DNA of 8,203 bases from CAXXOK01 sp036759125 (GTDB taxonomy: Bacteria; Bacillota; Clostridia; Christensenellales; Aristaeellaceae), in NCBI GenBank assembly GCA_036759125.1, contig DAIOVG010000128.1, positions 1 to 8,203 on the forward strand, in the 5' to 3' direction. Below, piece after piece: positions 6,965 through 8,203 of the stretch. Under the pieces are notes generated by a model. It made no database searches and had not been told where the DNA came from. It saw only the letters and a program-made list of their open reading frames with translations. The position numbers and the translations under genes were made by a program. Numbering within the stretch: position 1 is the first letter of the stretch; the number at the start of each line of letters is the position of its first letter.

Positions 6965-7777
6965 ATGGATGAAAAAGAAACACTACGCAGTTCCATCCGC
7001 AAAGCGTACGCAACGGTAGCGCAAGGGAGCGTCAAAGGCTGCTGCGGAAGCGGTTGCGGCTGCGGCTGCGCATCGAATTCCACTTCAGAAGCCGCACGTC
7101 TGATCGGCTACTCCCAATGCGATATATCAGATGTTCCTCAAAGCGCTAATATGAGTCTGGGCTGCGGAAATCCGCTGGCGTTGGCCTCGCTGGCCGAAGG
7201 TGAAACCGTGCTGGATCTGGGATGTGGAGGCGGGTTTGACTGCTTCCTGGCCAGCCCTCGCGTTGGCCGAAGCGGGCATGTGATCGGTGTGGATATGACC
7301 CCTGAAATGATCGCGCTGGCCCGGAGCAATGCCGCGAATCAGGAATACGCCAATGTAGAATTCCGGCTTGGAGAAATTGAAAACCTGCCTGTCGCGGACA
7401 GTACGGTGGACGTGATTGTCTCCAATTGTGTCATCAACCTTGCGCTGGACAAGCGGCGCGTTTTCCGGGAAGCGTATCGCGTGCTCAAGCCCGGTGGCAG
7501 ACTGGCCATTTCCGATGTGGTCGCTGTGCAGCCGTTGCCCGATAGTGTCAAGCAGGACGTTTCCATGATCTCCGGCTGTATTGGCGGTGCGGAACTAGCC
7601 GACGATATTCACACCATGCTTGAACAAAGCGGCTTTGAGAATGTCGTGGTCAAACCCAGAGAACAGAGCCGTGCGATTATCCAATCGTGGGGATTCTCCG
7701 GAACCCCTGAAGACTATGTGGCTTCCTGCGATATACAGGCATGGAAGCCGGAGAACAGGAGGATTGGTACGCCATGA
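6965..7777 (+). CDS. arsM: Arsenite S-adenosylmethionine methyltransferase
   Basis: ArsM adds methyl groups from S-adenosylmethionine to arsenite, giving mono-, di- and possibly volatile trimethylated arsenicals. The 270-residue protein has the SAM-binding motif VLDLGCGGGFDCFLA (82-96) followed by VIGVDMTPEMIALAR. The arsenic-binding cysteines are present: C67 in LGCGNP, C155 in SNCVINL and C205 in SGCIGG. The 50-residue gap between the last two equals that in characterised ArsM enzymes. The N-terminus has an extra Cys cluster (C26, C27, C31, C33, C35), part of which may supply the fourth arsenic-related Cys. I chose the ATG at 6965 because AAAGGA (6949-6954) precedes it and MDEKETLRSSIRKAYATVA fits family starts; a longer in-frame reading from 6908 would overlap acr3. 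It lies 22 bases after acr3 and overlaps arsC by four. Confidence 0.95.
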   Translation: MDEKETLRSSIRKAYATVAQGSVKGCCGSGCGCGCASNSTSEAARLIGYSQCDISDVPQSANMSLGCGNPLALASLAEGETVLDLGCGGGFDCFLASPRVGRSGHVIGVDMTPEMIALARSNAANQEYANVEFRLGEIENLPVADSTVDVIVSNCVINLALDKRRVFREAYRVLKPGGRLAISDVVAVQPLPDSVKQDVSMISGCIGGAELADDIHTMLEQSGFENVVVKPREQSRAIIQSWGFSGTPEDYVASCDIQAWKPENRRIGTP

Positions 7778-8203
7778 AAAACACAACATTGCCGAAAGTC
7801 GCCTTTATCTGCGTGTATAACTCCTGCCGCAGCCAGATCGCCGAAGCGCTGGGAAAACACTTCGCCGCCGACCGCTTCGCAAGCTACTCCGCGGGTACGG
7901 AGCTGAAAGACCGCATCAATCCCGACGCTGTGCGGATTATGAAGGAGCGCTACGGAATCGACATGGAAGCGACCCAGCACCCCAAGCTCCTCAAGGACAT
8001 CCCGCCCGTGGATATCGTGATCACAATGGGCTGCAACGTACAGTGCCCGGCGCTGCCAAGCAAGTACCGGGAGGATTGGGGGCTTGAGGACCCTTCCGGG
8101 AAGGGTGACGCGGCGTTCCACCAGGTGATCGACGCCATTGAACACAATATAATAATCATCCACCGGCATAGCCGGTGGTTTTTCACATGCGGGCATAGCC
8201 CTA
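7774..8203 (+). CDS. arsC: Arsenate reductase, low-molecular-weight phosphatase type (thioredoxin-coupled); open at the window end, with an abnormal C-terminus
   Basis: This enzyme reduces arsenate to arsenite, which Acr3 and ArsM then handle. The start ATG overlaps the arsM stop (ATGA), with AGGAGG at 7757-7762, so the two are translationally coupled. The P-loop CVYNSCR gives the CX5R motif with C13 as nucleophile and R19. The redox pair is likely C87 and C91 in MGCNVQCP, a spacing found in one branch of the family, and D106 in LEDPSGK is the likely general acid. Family-like sequence runs to VIDAIE (about residue 123). After that, where a helix of roughly ten more residues and a stop would be expected, the frame continues as NIIIIHRHSRWFFTCGHSP through AT-rich DNA and two hairpins to the last base, 143 codons without a stop. 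The active site is complete, but the end looks replaced by a repeat. Confidence 0.9.
   Translation, partial: MKNTTLPKVAFICVYNSCRSQIAEALGKHFAADRFASYSAGTELKDRINPDAVRIMKERYGIDMEATQHPKLLKDIPPVDIVITMGCNVQCPALPSKYREDWGLEDPSGKGDAAFHQVIDAIEHNIIIIHRHSRWFFTCGHSP
8160..8183 (+). terminator. Hairpin with T-run inside the 3' end of the arsC frame
   Basis: CCACCGGC (8160-8167) pairs perfectly with GCCGGTGG (8171-8178) around the loop ATA and is followed by five T. By form this is an intrinsic terminator, yet no stop codon precedes it in the arsC frame. It may end the operon transcript, or be part of the repeat element described next. Confidence 0.5.
8160..8201. repeat. Tandem hairpins sharing the core GGCATAGCC (possible dispersed repeat, cut by the window end)
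   Basis: Two stem-loops with the same ATA loop follow each other: CCACCGGC-ATA-GCCGGTGG (8160-8178) and GGGC-ATA-GCCC (8191-8201). The nine-base core GGCATAGCC occurs in both, at 8165-8173 and 8192-8200. Paired hairpins with a common core are typical of small palindromic repeats scattered through bacterial genomes. The element follows an abrupt AT-rich stretch (8141-8160) at the point where arsC loses family resemblance. Its right end is not visible, and repeat status cannot be proved from one copy. Confidence 0.45.

Noticed and set aside
7714..8196. Antisense reading frame opposite arsC
   Set aside because: The + strand carries the complete ArsC active-site motifs and a ribosome binding site; the opposite frame has neither.

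Overview
The window looks like a chromosomal segment of a GC-rich member of the Firmicutes, most likely a clostridial lineage. This rests on three things: the radA gene followed directly by a membrane-anchored PIN/TRAM gene of the YacL type, Shine-Dalgarno sites of the AGGAGG type before nearly every gene, and a secreted SH3/peptidoglycan-binding protein of a kind common in Clostridia. All genes lie on the + strand. No tRNA, rRNA, CRISPR array or recognisable transposase gene is present.

Region 1 (1-2928) is a tight run of three genes: the 3' part of radA (DNA recombination and repair), a yacL-like PIN/TRAM gene, and a PLP-dependent threonine aldolase that starts one base after the yacL stop. 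They look co-transcribed. Only the first two form the familiar pairing, and the aldolase shows no obvious functional link to them.

Region 2 (about 2929-5780) is a single-gene unit. It has a strong sigma-A-type promoter, an 870-residue exported wall-associated protein and a perfect 13-bp intrinsic terminator. The protein contains a long internal duplication (SH3-like domain, unnamed middle module, peptidoglycan-binding domain, twice), an extra SH3-like domain between the copies, and a C-terminal domain carrying Cys and His residues that may be a divergent L,D-transpeptidase-like catalytic domain.

Region 3 (about 5805 to the end) is an arsenic resistance operon. It has a near-consensus promoter with an imperfect 28-bp inverted repeat just downstream of the -10 box, a likely operator, followed by acr3 (arsenite efflux), arsM (arsenite S-adenosylmethionine methyltransferase) and arsC (thiol-dependent arsenate reductase). 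arsM and arsC overlap by four bases. Together the genes would reduce arsenate, export arsenite and methylate it. No arsR regulator lies in the window.

The 3' end of arsC is odd. The family-like sequence stops at about residue 123, and the frame then runs through AT-rich DNA and two hairpins sharing the core GGCATAGCC. This suggests that a small dispersed repeat has replaced or extended the end of the gene. The window ends inside this structure. The least explained items here are the secreted protein's middle module and C-terminal domain, and the hairpin element at the arsC end. I see no clear sign of a wholly new multi-gene system.
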